Shown piece after piece: positions 24,588 through 36,500 of a stretch of 64,000 bases of DNA. Every line of letters begins with the position of its first letter. Position 1 is the stretch's first letter. This DNA comes from Turritopsis dohrnii. Taxonomy: Eukaryota > Cnidaria > Hydrozoa > Anthoathecata > Oceaniidae. The stretch lies in NCBI GenBank assembly GCA_027922465.2, contig BQMF02000139.1, positions 620,001-684,000 of the forward strand. The letters are read 5' to 3'. The position numbers and the translations under genes are program-made. A model generated the notes under the pieces. It worked only from the letters and a program-made list of their open reading frames with translations, did not search any database and was not told where the DNA came from.

Positions 24588-27257
24588 ATGGGTAACTCCA
24601 TATCTCCACACATTGAAAATGCTCAAAAGACTGGTGTTTGTTCTCTCAAGGGAATGAAATTGAAAGAGGTTTGTTTTGATGTATTTGTTACATAGGGTTC
24701 CTAGGATCTCCCTATCCTAGGATCTCCCTATCCTTTTTCTTCTCTCCTTAGTAATCATACTTTTTTGGTTTTCGTCAATGTTTGAATATTCCCTTTCACC
24801 ATTATTTCTGCTCCTATCGGATTGAACAACCAGGCGAACTGAAATAGATATAAAATAACCGACAGTAAATCAAGTTCTGCACCTTTTCTTTCTAGCTACC
24901 ATCAGAATTTTCAAAACTGCCAGCGACGTTGCGCACCCTTGAGCTGTCAGACAATCAGTTATGTATGTTACCACCAAAAGTCGGAGAATTTGTAAATCTC
25001 AAGTCATTATCTGTCAATAACAACAGGCTAGGTATGAGAAGATGTCGATATGTCATCTTTGTTTAAGAGGTGTTTGACTTTTTATGCAACTTTTTTTTTT
25101 AATTTTCGGGAAGATTTGGGCAAAAATTAATCATCTGTAAAATTTGTGCCTATTTTCATTGCTTTGTCACATTTTGTCGCTTTTGGTTTTGTAAGATGAA
25201 TTTATTTCAAAAGTAGAGAATTTAATAATGATGAAGTGAAATGTGAAAAGAGAAATATTGTGTGGAATTTTACAAACAGTTTTTTTTGACTTGGTTATTG
25301 ATAACTTTTGAACTTTTCTAGACACATTGCATGTTAATTATGATTTTTTTTGTCATCTAGCCAATTTTCCCAGCCAGATCAACCAATTGCTGAAGTTGGA
25401 GACATTGCAGATGGCATCAAACTTGTTGACGAGCTGCCTTCTCACATCTGCACAAAAAATGAAACATTTAAAAACAGTGGACCTGAGAAAGAATCGTCTG
25501 AAGAGTTTCCCAACTGACATTTGCAATCTACCCAATGTGGATGCAGTCGACCTGAGTGAAAATTCAATTGTGTCAATTCCAGAAGACGTGAGAAATTTGA
25601 AAGCCATCGAACTGAACTTGAATAAAAATAGGTTGAATGGCTTACCAAACAGCCTTTGTGAGTGCCAACGTTTAAAAGTGTTACGCATTGAAGAAAACTG
25701 CTTACCTATTGAAGCATTGACGGCGGACATTTTGAAGAAGTCACAGATTTCTGTGTTAGCTTTTGATGGCAACCTATTTGATATGAAGCAGTTTCAAGAT
25801 GTGGATGGTTACGAGGAGGTAGGCAAGACAAATTATCTTTGAAGCCTATTATTTTAGTTTGTAAGAAATGCTCGCTTAATCCAGATAAAAAAACAGCAAA
25901 CTATCAAAACTATAGGACTGACTTGTAGGTCTTTCGGAAGCTAGGTCAGCAGTTTTCTAGTAAGTAATAACCACCATAGTTCGCTATTTTCATTATACAG
26001 TGGAACCTCTATTAATGGTCACCTCCATACATCGGTCACCTCCTGATAAGCGGCCAGAAAAGAAAGTCCCTGCCAAATTTATTGTCAAACTCTTATAAAA
26101 AAACCTCCATACATCGGTCACCTCCAATCAACGGCCAAACGGCCACTTTCTATTGTCCCAATGTCTTATTTTACCTCTATTAACGGTCAAAAAAATCTTT
26201 ACGCAAGCAAATGAATGTAAAAATAAAAAAAATTGTTACTTTATTTACAATAATTATTTACAAAAATAAAGTCAAGTCAAGCAGCCTTATCTATTGTAGA
26301 TGATTTGAACAACTTTTGTGAAACATTAGGTGATGCTGACTTAGTAAGTGCTTTGAATCTTGTCACACAACGACTTGAAGCACTTAGGCTCAATAATGTT
26401 GTGTTTATTTTGATCATGAATCATTCTTTATGCCCCTCCCATCCTGACCAGCCTTTTTGATAAAAAAAGTATATTCATATAAAACCTCCATACATCGGTC
26501 ACCTCTAATGCAACGGCCACTAAGCTGGGTCCCCCAAAGTGGCCGCTATTAGAGGTTCCACTGTAGTCATTTGCTCGTCCCAGATCCATTTCTTATTATT
26601 GTGATGAAGGATCTCAACTGCTGACATCAGCATACTGTAGCCCTCACTTCTATTTAAAACACTTCGTTATTTTTAATCATGGCCCCTTGTTTGAAGTTAT
26701 TTTAGTAAAGATAAGATATAACAATTTTGGGTTTTTTTTGAACATACGAAGAGTCCGAGAAGAACTGGTGGTCTCTATTCGTGAAGTGTTTTTTTTTCTG
26801 AATGAAGAAAACTGTCTATTACATAAAAATATGAGCACCCTTTAAACGCATACTCAGTACATACAAGTGCATGCTCAGTGGGCGAAATTGGAAGAACAGC
26901 ATTTTTATTGAAATAGTGCATATATTTCCACAGAAATGCATTTCTTTGCTGTGATTTTTCAACAAAGTTAACCACTGGATATTGAACTTATTCGCAATTA
27001 ACTATTGGGCGTAACAACATTTTGACACAGGATGGATGTTTCCGGCCATACTTTACATATACCGACATATACCGACTCTAAACCGACTGAACGTCTTGCT
27101 TTTATCCTTGGAAACTCGGTCACGTAAAAGAGTATTCACCGGAGAACTTGACTGGCAGGAAATCAGTCTTGGTACACATACTAGATGGTTCATTGTGAAA
27201 TCTTTTTTTTTCTAGTATATTGCGAGATATTCTGCAACCAAGAAGAAGTTCGTATGA
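24588..27257 (+). CDS. lrrc57: LRRC57-like leucine-rich repeat protein, 4 exons
   Basis: Exons 24588-24668, 24896-25031, 25361-25818 and 27216-27257 join in frame to give 238 residues, almost exactly the length of vertebrate LRRC57 (239). It starts MGNS, a myristoylation-type N-terminus, and AQKTGV matches the family start. About seven leucine-rich repeats follow, with LxxLxLxxN cores such as LKTVDLRKNRLKSFP and AIELNLNKNRL, then the typical EENCLP and GNLFD segments. The last exon is only 14 codons and encodes YIARYSATKKKFV, the conserved tail. Without this exon the frame would read on into intron 3 and end in an artefactual GKTNYL. Its biochemical role is poorly known; membrane tethering is inferred from MGNS. 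Intron 3 holds a pogo-like element and a small MITE. Confidence 0.93.
25998..26563 (+). mobile_element. Pogo/Tigger-like non-autonomous element in lrrc57 intron 3
   Basis: Inverted ends CAGTGGAACCTCTATTAATG and, at the right, ATTAGAGGTTCCACTG, each flanked by TA (25996-25997 and 26564-26565). CAGTGGAACCTC is the classic pogo/Tigger terminus. Internal CCTCCATACATCGGTCACCT is repeated three times. A short open stretch at about 26280-26458 (AALSIVDDLNNFCETLGDAD) looks like the tail of a pogo transposase. Confidence 0.85.
26876..26978 (-). repeat. Small CCAGTGG-family MITE, lrrc57 intron 3
   Basis: CAGTGGGCGAAATT at the left and GTGATTTTTCAACAAAG...CCACTGG at the right, with the shared core TTTTTATTGAAATA. 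Inverted relative to the copy in dishevelled. Confidence 0.7.
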
Positions 27258-28107
27258 GCAATTGTTTATTTGCACCAATGAGAAACGCTGGTTCCATCTA
27301 TTGACGCGAAGGAGGAGAACAAAGGAGAGTGATAGACATCCTCTCAGAATTTACGATGGATATGTTGTGCCGTCTTTCGTTACTTGTGGTGAGAATCTGG
27401 CATTCTGTTGAAACATACTTAGTTCATTTTTTTTTCTTCACAGACGACACACTAAACTAATATGCAACTTTTGAAAACGATGACGTATACTTTTCAAACT
27501 TGATGTTGCTTTCCCAGGGAAAAAATAAACCCAAGCTTCAATATTTCTCTCCATGTAAAAATCCCTTTTATACCGATAAATTGCAAAACCAAACTGAAGG
27601 CGTCAAATAAGACTTCCGGTAATTAGACTACTAACACCCAACGCCGCCCGTATCTTTGTCGAGAGTGTGTTCATCTAACAATTTGAAAGCATCAAACTTC
27701 TCGGTTAAAGCTTCTGAAAATAGTCTGATAGAACGAGGCATAGCCTGAACCTAAACCTCACTATCCCAAACAAATTTTATAAGGTTTACACCATGAAGTT
27801 TTGATGCTTTCAAATTGTTAGATGAACTATGTGCGAAATGTAGATTCAATGAAATCATATTCTATTCTATTCTAAAAAGACCATTTACTCAAAAGGAGAC
27901 AATGTTCTTCATACCACTACTGTGGAATGTTTGATTTCATTGTTTTTATATTCACGCTCTCCTGAGTATGGGCATGCAATAAAGTTCCATCTCTTATAAA
28001 TTATATTTATTAAATATCTATATTTTTGTATATAGAATTTTAGGAGAAAAGATCCTTTCTGTCTGACGTAATTATTTACAACTTAATGTTGATTGTTTAC
28101 TCGTTTT
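27258..28107 (+). other. lrrc57 3' UTR and intergenic DNA with a long inverted repeat
   Basis: An AATAAA-type signal lies near 27525. GTTCATCTAACAATTTGAAA at 27669 is mirrored at 27799-27827 (TTCAAATTGTTAGATGAAC), forming a stem of about 28 bp around a 100-base loop. A related half-copy lies near 3650-3712. No gene seen. Confidence 0.6.
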
Positions 28108-28117
28108 GGTGTTTTCA

Positions 28118-28203
28118 CAACCTCATACCCAGGGTTTCTTTCCTTTTCGATATACGGACGGCGGCGTATATCGAAAAGGAAAGAAACCCTGGGTACGAGG
28201 TTG
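28118..28203. mobile_element. Foldback MITE copy B, 9-10-bp TSD (Mutator-like)
   Basis: CAACCTCATACCCAGGGTTT mirrored by AAACCCTGGGTACGAGGTTG around GATATACGGACGGCGGCGTA. Flanked by GGTGTTTTCA (28108-28117) and GGTGTTTCCA (28204-28213), a 10-bp duplication with one mismatch. Same family as copies A and D. Confidence 0.85.
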
Positions 28204-28249
28204 GGTGTTTCCAATAACAAATCTCGTGTTTATGCTCACATCATCGTTT

Positions 28250-28366
28250 CCCAGTGGGCAAAAAACGTCAAAAAATCTTTGCGATGAAGAGCATTTTTAT
28301 TGAAATAATGCGCATATTTCTATAGAAATGTACTCCTTCGTAGTGATTTTTCAAGCTGTGATAAAA
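28250..28366 (-). repeat. Small CCAGTGG-family MITE
   Basis: Begins CCCAGTGGGCAAAAAACGTC. It has the shared core GCATTTTTATTGAAATAATG and TTCTATAGAAAT and ends with TAGTGATTTTTCAA. Same orientation as the copy at 26876. Confidence 0.7.
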
Positions 28367-28473
28367 TTGCAAATGTTTCTTTCAAATCATTAAAATCTTT
28401 CACCGGAATTTCTCGCCGTAACTGCGCATGCGCATCTTCACCACTTGAAATAAAAAGAGAGTTTATTGCCCAG

Positions 28474-28560
28474 ATGAAGAGTATCCTGTAATCAGCCCCT
28501 TTGAAGAGGAAATCTTAAATAGCTCTTTCGAAAACGTTTTAACTCCTACAATGTCTGCTA
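28474..28560 (+). other. Candidate isolated coding exon
   Basis: Bounded by TTTATTGCCCAG (acceptor-like) and GTAAGC (donor). The open frame between encodes about 28 residues, DEEYPVISPFEEEILNSSFE and onward, with good amino-acid complexity. No partner exon was found and I do not recognise the product, so it may be chance. Confidence 0.25.
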
Positions 28561-29724
28561 GTAAGCTTTTACACACGTGATCTTCTCTTTCTGGCTTCTG
28601 AGTTTTATCTTTTTAAAGATTTTGCTTTGTTTGTTTGTTTGTTGCTGAAATTTTACATGTGTAAATGTTGTTGTTTTTTCCTATGTACGAAATACTGATA
28701 TTTCTTCATGTCGGAAACTTTCCCTAATATCGGGACGTTTTGTTCTGATACTTACCGGTTGCGTTTCCATCTGAGGCTAAGTTGTTCCTTTTATGACAAT
28801 GTTGAAATGTTGTTGGTTGTGGAATTTGCTTAAGCATTCCGCTTCATATACACTCATTTTTTTTTATAAGCATAACGTTTATAAGCATACTGAAGTTCAA
28901 ATTTCCAGAAAAATTAAGCATATGCTAAGCATACCTTGAGGCTCAGCCAAAGAAATTTTTAGAATCATAATTTCCAAAACTTCAGAAAATAACAGAAGAA
29001 TGAAGAAGAGAATTACAAACAAAATTGGTGATTTTATTTTGTTTAATCTCTTATAAATAACACAACTTGGTCTCTAAAGAATGTACACTTTCTAAACTGA
29101 CAATAAGCTTTTCGTTGGATGGACCACTAAAAATGCTATATATACTGGATATATATGGTCATACAATCATACTCCGTTTCACCAAGATCCAGTGAAAATA
29201 GCAGACTACTTCCAGACGGAATAGCATCCTTCTTTGTTCTTCTGCGTCAGCAGTCATAGTATTGTATTATATATGCCCCTCCCTCATTTTCTTTTTAAAA
29301 CAAAAAAGAAATCATAAAGGTGTTCTTCTTTCAACCTTGATGGATTTATGATATAAGAACGGTCTTGTTAGCAAGGTCGAATATATAACTAGAAAGAAAA
29401 CATAACCTGTTCTCGCTTCCCAAAAATGAAGCTTCTGGTGATGCAATGTTATCTCCATAATACATGAAACTACCACAATGCAATGCGAAAAACTCTCAAT
29501 GGAGTAGTGAAAGGATTCCACGAACAAAATATTCTCAAAGATACTTAAAACAGGATTTAAGTAATACCAAAATCACGTGATTACAGCGCAATTGAATTGT
29601 GGTATTTGTGTATGGAGGAGAGTTTTTTTCGGGAATGGCTAGTTACTTGTTCTTGTAATTGTCGAATTCACGAAACGTTTTTATTATTCCATCGAGACAT
29701 TTTTAATGAGTATATCTCGTTCTA
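28561..29724. other. Intergenic, no gene recognised
   Basis: AT-rich, with only short unsupported open frames (for example 29312-29527 on the minus strand). No repeat with clear ends. Confidence 0.4.
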
Positions 29725-29727
29725 TTA

Positions 29728-29930
29728 AGCCTGGTTCAGACATGGCGATTACGACGATTAATAAAATAATCGTTGCAATCGCTACAGGTGTGAACACTCT
29801 CTCAAGTATTTCAATCAGGTATTTCTCAATCGTTGTCGTAATCGCTACAGGTGTGTTCATATTAGACGATGACGATTACACGGAATTTTAATTTTCGCAA
29901 TCGCGGCAATCGCCAGGTCTGAACCAGGCT
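29728..29930. mobile_element. MITE with 23-bp TIRs and TTA duplication (PIF/Harbinger-like)
   Basis: AGCCTGGTTCAGACATGGCG at the left; the right end CGCCAGGTCTGAACCAGGCT is its complement with one mismatch. TTA occurs on both sides (29725-29727 and 29931-29933), as for PIF/Harbinger. Inside, AATCGCTACAGGTGTG is present twice. No transposase. Confidence 0.85.
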
Positions 29931-30044
29931 TTATGGTAGTTGGGTGTCATATTAAAAGAATAGGGGATTGTTGCGGCAGGATTTTGGTTGTTTTTGGAAT
30001 AGCCGGGCCTAACACCGATGTTTTTTTTAAAGGCTCAAATTCCA

Positions 30045-30050
30045 TTTATT
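30045..30050 (-). promoter_or_regulatory. Possible poly(A) signal of the bHLH-PAS gene
   Basis: TTTATT on the plus strand reads AATAAA on the minus strand, about 500 bp past the stop codon of the bHLH-PAS gene. The sequence between is non-coding. Confidence 0.4.
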
Positions 30051-30546
30051 TACACGTATACTGCTAATTATGTAAAAAAAAAAAACATCTTCCATTTTGA
30101 ATTCCATCAAAGATTACGTCATACCAGAATAAAATCCAGAATATGAGTCAGCTTGTGAAATTCGTGAAATTCCTTTATACACCATTACCATACCGTATTT
30201 GTGCAAACTTTAAAGAATTCAAATTGATCAATTCTCATACAAATCTCGTCAACGCGTTTCTGTTATGCGTCATCAGCATATATATATAACATATTTACAC
30301 ATGCCGGATTTGCGGACGTATGTCGTGGTTTTCTCGCCGTAACATCAACTGCTGAAAGACAGATGATTCAACACGGCAAGCGTCAAAATCCAAGCCGACA
30401 CGACCCTTTTGTCGAAATTGCTAGTAAGATATTTTTACCCAAACTCCGACATGAATCTCCACTATCGTGAGTAGGTTTGGATACCACTTCAACAGACTTC
30501 ACCAACTTCACCATCAGCCGCGAACCAACAGCAACGCTGAACGACA

Positions 30547-33500
30547 CTATTGCATTTGCACAGGTGCGTTAAAATGATATAATTGTTTTTGTTGATTAAT
30601 CCGCGCATCATTAAATCCCGTCTGCGGCGGAATCATGTTATGATTGTACGGCGCTTGAGCATAAGGATTATAGTTCGTAGTAGGCATGCCTGATGGTAAT
30701 TGCATGCCGGGATAGTTATTTTGTGGTAGCATGGAAGAAGGAGCATTCGATGCAAAGAACGCATTGGAATTCAAGAAAAGGTTGTGATTCGACTGATTGG
30801 TACAGTTTGATTGCCCACCCGGATAGTCTAATGGTTCGTTTTTAATATATACGTTATTCATGTATTGTTGCTGTTTTGGTATAAACGTTGGAGACATCTC
30901 TTCATTGTATGTGGGAGATCTTTTCTGATTGTATACAATGCCGTGAAAGGGCGGTGAAGACATGGCGTTTTGTGCATGATTCAAGTGTGCTGGAACGGTG
31001 TTGAACGCTGGAGAACCCATTTGTGTATTGATGTCAATCTGTACAGAACCCAGCACGTTGTTGTCGTATTCGAGAAACTGTCCGTTGTCGTTCGAATAGT
31101 TTTCGTACGGCAAAGTCGGTTCGTTTTGTCGGAAAGGAGGGTAGATTTTCGTCCCTCTAGACGTCGCTGACGCCATTACTGGTGTGTTTTTTTGTTGGTG
31201 AAAACGCGACGACGCGACAAGCTGTGGTTGCGGTGGCGGCGATCTTTCCAGCCCAAACTCATTGGATAACATTTGCGATGGGTTATTCATTCTGCTCGAC
31301 GGATCCATTCTGCAATTAATGTCGTTCATGTTGTATGGTAATTCCCTTGCCATCAAATCTGGTATATTTCGATTAAACGAATCAAACATGTAGGTGTCAT
31401 TACAACCAAGCGGCACAGGAAACGTCATATTTTCTGGTTGAATTACTCCGTTGTTGGAGTGGTTGGGCGAGGCCATCTCCGTTGACTTCATCATAAAAAT
31501 ATCTTTGGTGGGCGGAATAAAATTTTGCGCCAGCTGTGTGTTCGGAAGAGGTGACATGTCACACAAACCCGAATCGGGACTGGATGGCGCATCTTCAAAC
31601 GGGAACCTCAAGGGCGTTGTTTCCGTTTCCATCTCCGCCATTAAAAGATGTGTCGCTAGGGCGTTAGCATCGTCCATAGCCTGGCTTTCCTGCCACGTTG
31701 GAATCTGATCGCTTATGGACGGTATTCCGAAACCCTGTGAACCAATCAACTGCTCTAACGGGTTCGAACCAGCACTCTTGTTGGCGGCTCGTAATTGGTC
31801 TTTGTATTTCAACGCCAAAAGATACGAATCTTTATCGAAAACTGAGAAAAGAAAAACAAAGAAATAATTTTAGATAATCATGTATATTTAAACAGAGATT
31901 GGTTTCTCTTCAACGTCTTTTGTTAGGGGCATTTCCTTTAAGTCGATGATATCTTCGTTCGACCATGATTCCAAACGCGCATGCGTGTAGGAGCTAGTAG
32001 GCTACGTACAGTAACGAAAGGTGTATACCCAGTAATTAAATTTGTTGAAAAATCACTGTGAAGGAGTGCATCTCTATTGAAACATACACACTAATTTCAA
32101 TAAAAGTGCTTTTTATTGACTTGTTCTTTCGAACGGTATGATCATTCATAAATCGAACGGTCCGAAATCGTTTACATATTAAACGGATTAATCGGATACG
32201 AAGTTTTTCACCAATTCGAAACAGTTCGAATTAAACTGCAGAGGTTTCGCTATATACTTTCCTGATATTTCGTAAATGATAAAAAAAAAAAATTCCGTTT
32301 GTTACCCGTCCCGCTGTTATCAGTGGCAGCTTCCAAACTTGCTTTGATGTCGTCACTACTGGGTGTTGAAGTAAGCTCCGAACCGAAGTCATCAAGGTTG
32401 TCCTTATCCTTGCCACCATTGGCTATCTCTAACGCCTTGAATCGTTGTTGGATGCTATGCATTACGTTGCCGTCCTCCTCCACATCGCTGAAAATGATCA
32501 AGGACAGTATAGAAACATTGTTCAAATCATAAAAAAGGGAGGAGAATATACGAATTGTTATTAAACTATATTAAATTCCAGTGATGGTTCTTCTTACCTG
32601 CAAATGTAGTTGACGCAGAGAATTTGTTGCTCTTCTCCTTTAGGCGTGTTTCGTTTCAACACAGTACCAACTGTTTGCATTCGAACCCAACCGCCAGTCT
32701 TGTTCATCCAACGGTACACTGATGATACACATTTACCACCTGCTAAACCTAATAACAAAACAAAATATCACTAATCTATCGTAACCTATCCAGAAACTCG
32801 GCCCTTTACGCCCACATATGTACTTGGTAACCTATCCAGAAAGTCGGCCCTTTACGCCCACATATGTACTTAGTAACCTATCCAGAAGATCGCCCCTATA
32901 CGCCCACATACGTAATAGTTGACCAATTCAGAAGGTCAACTATGCACTTCTGCAATATATAACTTTTCACCTTTAACCGTTCGGTCAAGTACACATGCAA
33001 AACATCCTAATAAAAACGAGATAGAAACAGCGCAAGAGAAACAAGGACCTTCTTAATAATCACTTTTTATCTATAATATGCATCATGATGCAGATTATAA
33101 AATTTCATGATCCACAAGATATTATTATGTGTTTTTATCTGACAAAATAGAACGTCATTATTATTTCGAAAAGACGTACCCAGACGTCGCCGAAATGTCG
33201 AGCAACATGAAGACTTACAATCAGTATGGGCGTCTTGAACTATCGTCATGTCCTTCAAATGATAAAACTCGTAAGCACTAACACCAACAATGTCTTTCGC
33301 TGTGAAATCCATATACTTCCGAATCCTAAACAACAAACACATTGTTGTAACTAGAGCAACGACATTGGGTGTTAATATCCACCCTTTGGAAAGGGCGTTT
33401 AAAAGGAGGTGTTCATTACACTGTTCACGCCATTACGAGAGCGCTTATCAATGGATGAAATAAAAGGCACTGCATTTATGATGAAATTTTGCAAGAACGT

Positions 33501-36500
33501 TCAAAATTTTAAGACTGGTCAATGCGTAACCGATCAAGATGTAAATGCTGGCATAAAAACATAATGTGAAAAAAAAACAAAACATCTATCAGAAAACATG
33601 CTTACTTCCCCTCGCAGAAGGCTATACGCAGGTCCATTCCCACGCGACTCACAAACACCTTCGTGTCGAGTTTCAGCTCACAAATGGTTGGTGGAGGTAA
33701 AGGCTTTCCTGTCGCCACAAGTGCAACCGAACGCTCACCATTGTGGTCCACGTTTCGAAAAGGTACCATTTGTCCGCGTATATGAATTACCTGATCAGTA
33801 GGGAGTATTTAACTTAGATTTTAGCAGGTTTGATGGTGAAGCTAGCAGCAAACGAGCTGGATTAACGAGTCATACAAAGTACACGATAAAAAATAATTAA
33901 ACCTAGCTTCAAGCTAATAATATTCGTGGAACAGAATTATAGACACTTCGAGAGGAGGGGTTACTTCGAGAAAGAGAGGTTACTTTCTCACTCCAGCTGA
34001 CATTCATTTACATTAATCACTTAACCTTCACCTAGTCCTATTGACGCCGAAAGTGACCTCCATCAAGGTAGAAGGAAAGAAAGGGGCTTACCTTATAACC
34101 TGCGGCTTTAACAAAACATCCACCACGCTTCATGAGTGTACACTTCATACGGGTGAAAATAGTAATTTCTTTTTGGTCAGGTCTTCTTGACATGATATCA
34201 GCGAAATTCAGAGCTGAAAACAAATGGTAAGGACGCGGTAACAATATCATCTGAATAAAATAGAGAAAAAGTGTATTCTGAAAAAGAAAAAGAAATAAGA
34301 CATTTGAGTTTTTCGCGAATGTTTCAGCTTTTAATCATCATTAAAAAACCCCCAAAAATCTAAGAATGTTTTTGACATCGCATTATTAAGCAACGGGTTC
34401 GATAGGAAAGAAATTCTCAAAATCTTAAAAAAAGGAAACATTGCTCAGCGTATTTTCTTGAAGCACACGACACCACCGAGGCGTTTTTAGGCATGGCGGT
34501 ACATGAAAGGTTTCCTTACCATCCAAATTGTCTAAGTTCAAACAATCATTATAACTTGCCGGCACCGAAGAACGAAGTAGTTCCGAAAAATCCCGTTGAT
34601 CATCCGGATGGATAACAGTGAAAACACTCGAACCAACCAAATCAAGCTGGAAGGTCAAAAATCATTTTAGGGGTTAAAAAATCATCATTATACATATATA
34701 TGTATATCACGGAAAAATCTTTGATCACACTTGAAGACCAACTCCATTATTGTGTTGGAACGTCTGAACTCAACCAAGTTCAGCCTAATCGTTTCGAAGG
34801 GGCGCAGACTCGGGCGAGCGTAATTGGTTGGGGCGGGTTTGCTGTTTTATTTAGATCCAACTAAATAAACACACTAAATAAACATTTTCAACATACCTGT
34901 GATAAGCCAAGATAGGTGGAAACAGTTTCAGAAATATACAGAAACTTCCCATCTTGCGAAACACAAAAAATGAAACCATCCAACGCCTGAATAAAGAGCA
35001 AACAATTTTGTAAACAAAACAAAAATAAACAAGTTTTAAGAAAATATAAACAAACATCATAAGATAAGCAAACACATAAAGCGGAAGTATTTGGTTTCTA
35101 TACTATTAAATGTATGTTTTTTCCTCATGTATTTAAAAAACATTTTCCTAGTGATACCGAAATCCCTGTGGGCAAATTCGTTGAAAAATCACTGCGAAGG
35201 AGTGCATTTCTATAGAAATATACACACTGTTTCAATACAACTCATCTCTTCATCGCAGTGAGTTTGGAAGATTCTACACGCTGGCAAGTATTCGTCATAT
35301 CAGAAACACGAATGGAATACCGAAAATTTCGAACATTATTTTTGAAAGATTAAAGGCAACTGAAATAATCAACAAAAAAAAAAATAAACTCATTTCAATG
35401 ACAAGCTCGACTAATTTTAGCAAAACATTAAAAAATTCCTTTTTTCTAACAATTTTAGATTCCATTATCAGTTGTTGAGCTTCTGTAACTAAGCAACATA
35501 AAAAAAACAACCCCAACACGGAAACAGTAGGAACGATTGAATGGAAAGATGCAAACAAAAAGATAAGCTAAAGATGGCCGTGTTAGACTTAACGTTAACT
35601 CTTCAAACGATTGGCTAATTCCTGTTTGGAATTACAACCTGTCAAATCTTAAACAAAACATTAACTTCTTTTTTTTTAAACATCATTCACGTACTTGCAG
35701 TAAATGCAATCCTAGATCCTTTTCAAATGTTTGCGGTGCGATAAAATTCCCACCAAATGAGGCTAAAGAGACAGGAAAAAGCATAATTATTATTAATTAC
35801 TGATGGAAGTCAAAGAAACACATCGTTAGCCAAGTTTAAGTATTTTAATTATTCAACGATGAGATATAGATGAGATATTGCCAACTATAAAGAGCTGTCA
35901 TTTCTGCCACAAACTGCTGTTCAATGGTGAAATTGAGCAGACAATTAATACCTTGTTGAATTGATCTGTTTCCGTTTCTTCCCACATCTACCAAAAGAAG
36001 CCAGAAAGAATTTATTTCATGCCAGATTTCACTATCGTTACAAACTACTGCCCTTCTGAACAGCAAGGTTCCCAAGGAAGGGGAGGAGTTGGGGTTCAGA
36101 AGATGGTATGAGTAGTGAGGGCTAAGCAGACTTACTATGCAACACATAGACACAGAAAGAGTCTTACCTTTTCCAACTAAATCTCTATACTTCAAGAAAC
36201 TGATAGTAAGTCGAATAACCGAGGCCTTGTCCAACTGTGATGTAACCGCTTCGGGTAGCGGCAAAAGTTTGGCCAATTCCACATACTGCAGATTCTCCTT
36301 ACTTCTTCGGTTTCGAGCGGCATCTCGTGATTTTTCTTTCCTAATGTTCATCAGCCTAAAAAAAACAGTAACATACAAAAACTTGCTTTTGTTGATTGTA
36401 ACCAATAATAAATAGAAGGAAACTGGTAAAAAAAAAATCCAAGTCATGCAAAGAGAATGTACAGGTCTTAAAATGCATTCAACCGACATAGTGGTTCAAA

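Noticed and set aside
25353..25772. A 139-codon frame on the minus strand
   Set aside because: Antisense shadow of lrrc57 exon 3, which has clear leucine-rich repeats on the plus strand.
27220..27411. 63-codon frame downstream of lrrc57
   Set aside because: Overlaps the true last lrrc57 exon (27216-27257) in another frame.
30547..31841. HIF-alpha oxygen-dependent degradation domain
   Set aside because: No LxxLAP motif or HIF C-terminal transactivation signature was found in the last exon. [11 protein letters not shown] stretch is not close enough.
32781..32920. CRISPR-like array
   Set aside because: Three contiguous 46-bp units without spacers in an animal intron; this is a minisatellite.
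35845..36489. A 214-codon minus-strand frame around the bHLH exon
   Set aside because: Only 36168-36355 is coding. The sequence on both sides is intron, shown by GT-AG sites whose phases join the neighbouring exons exactly.
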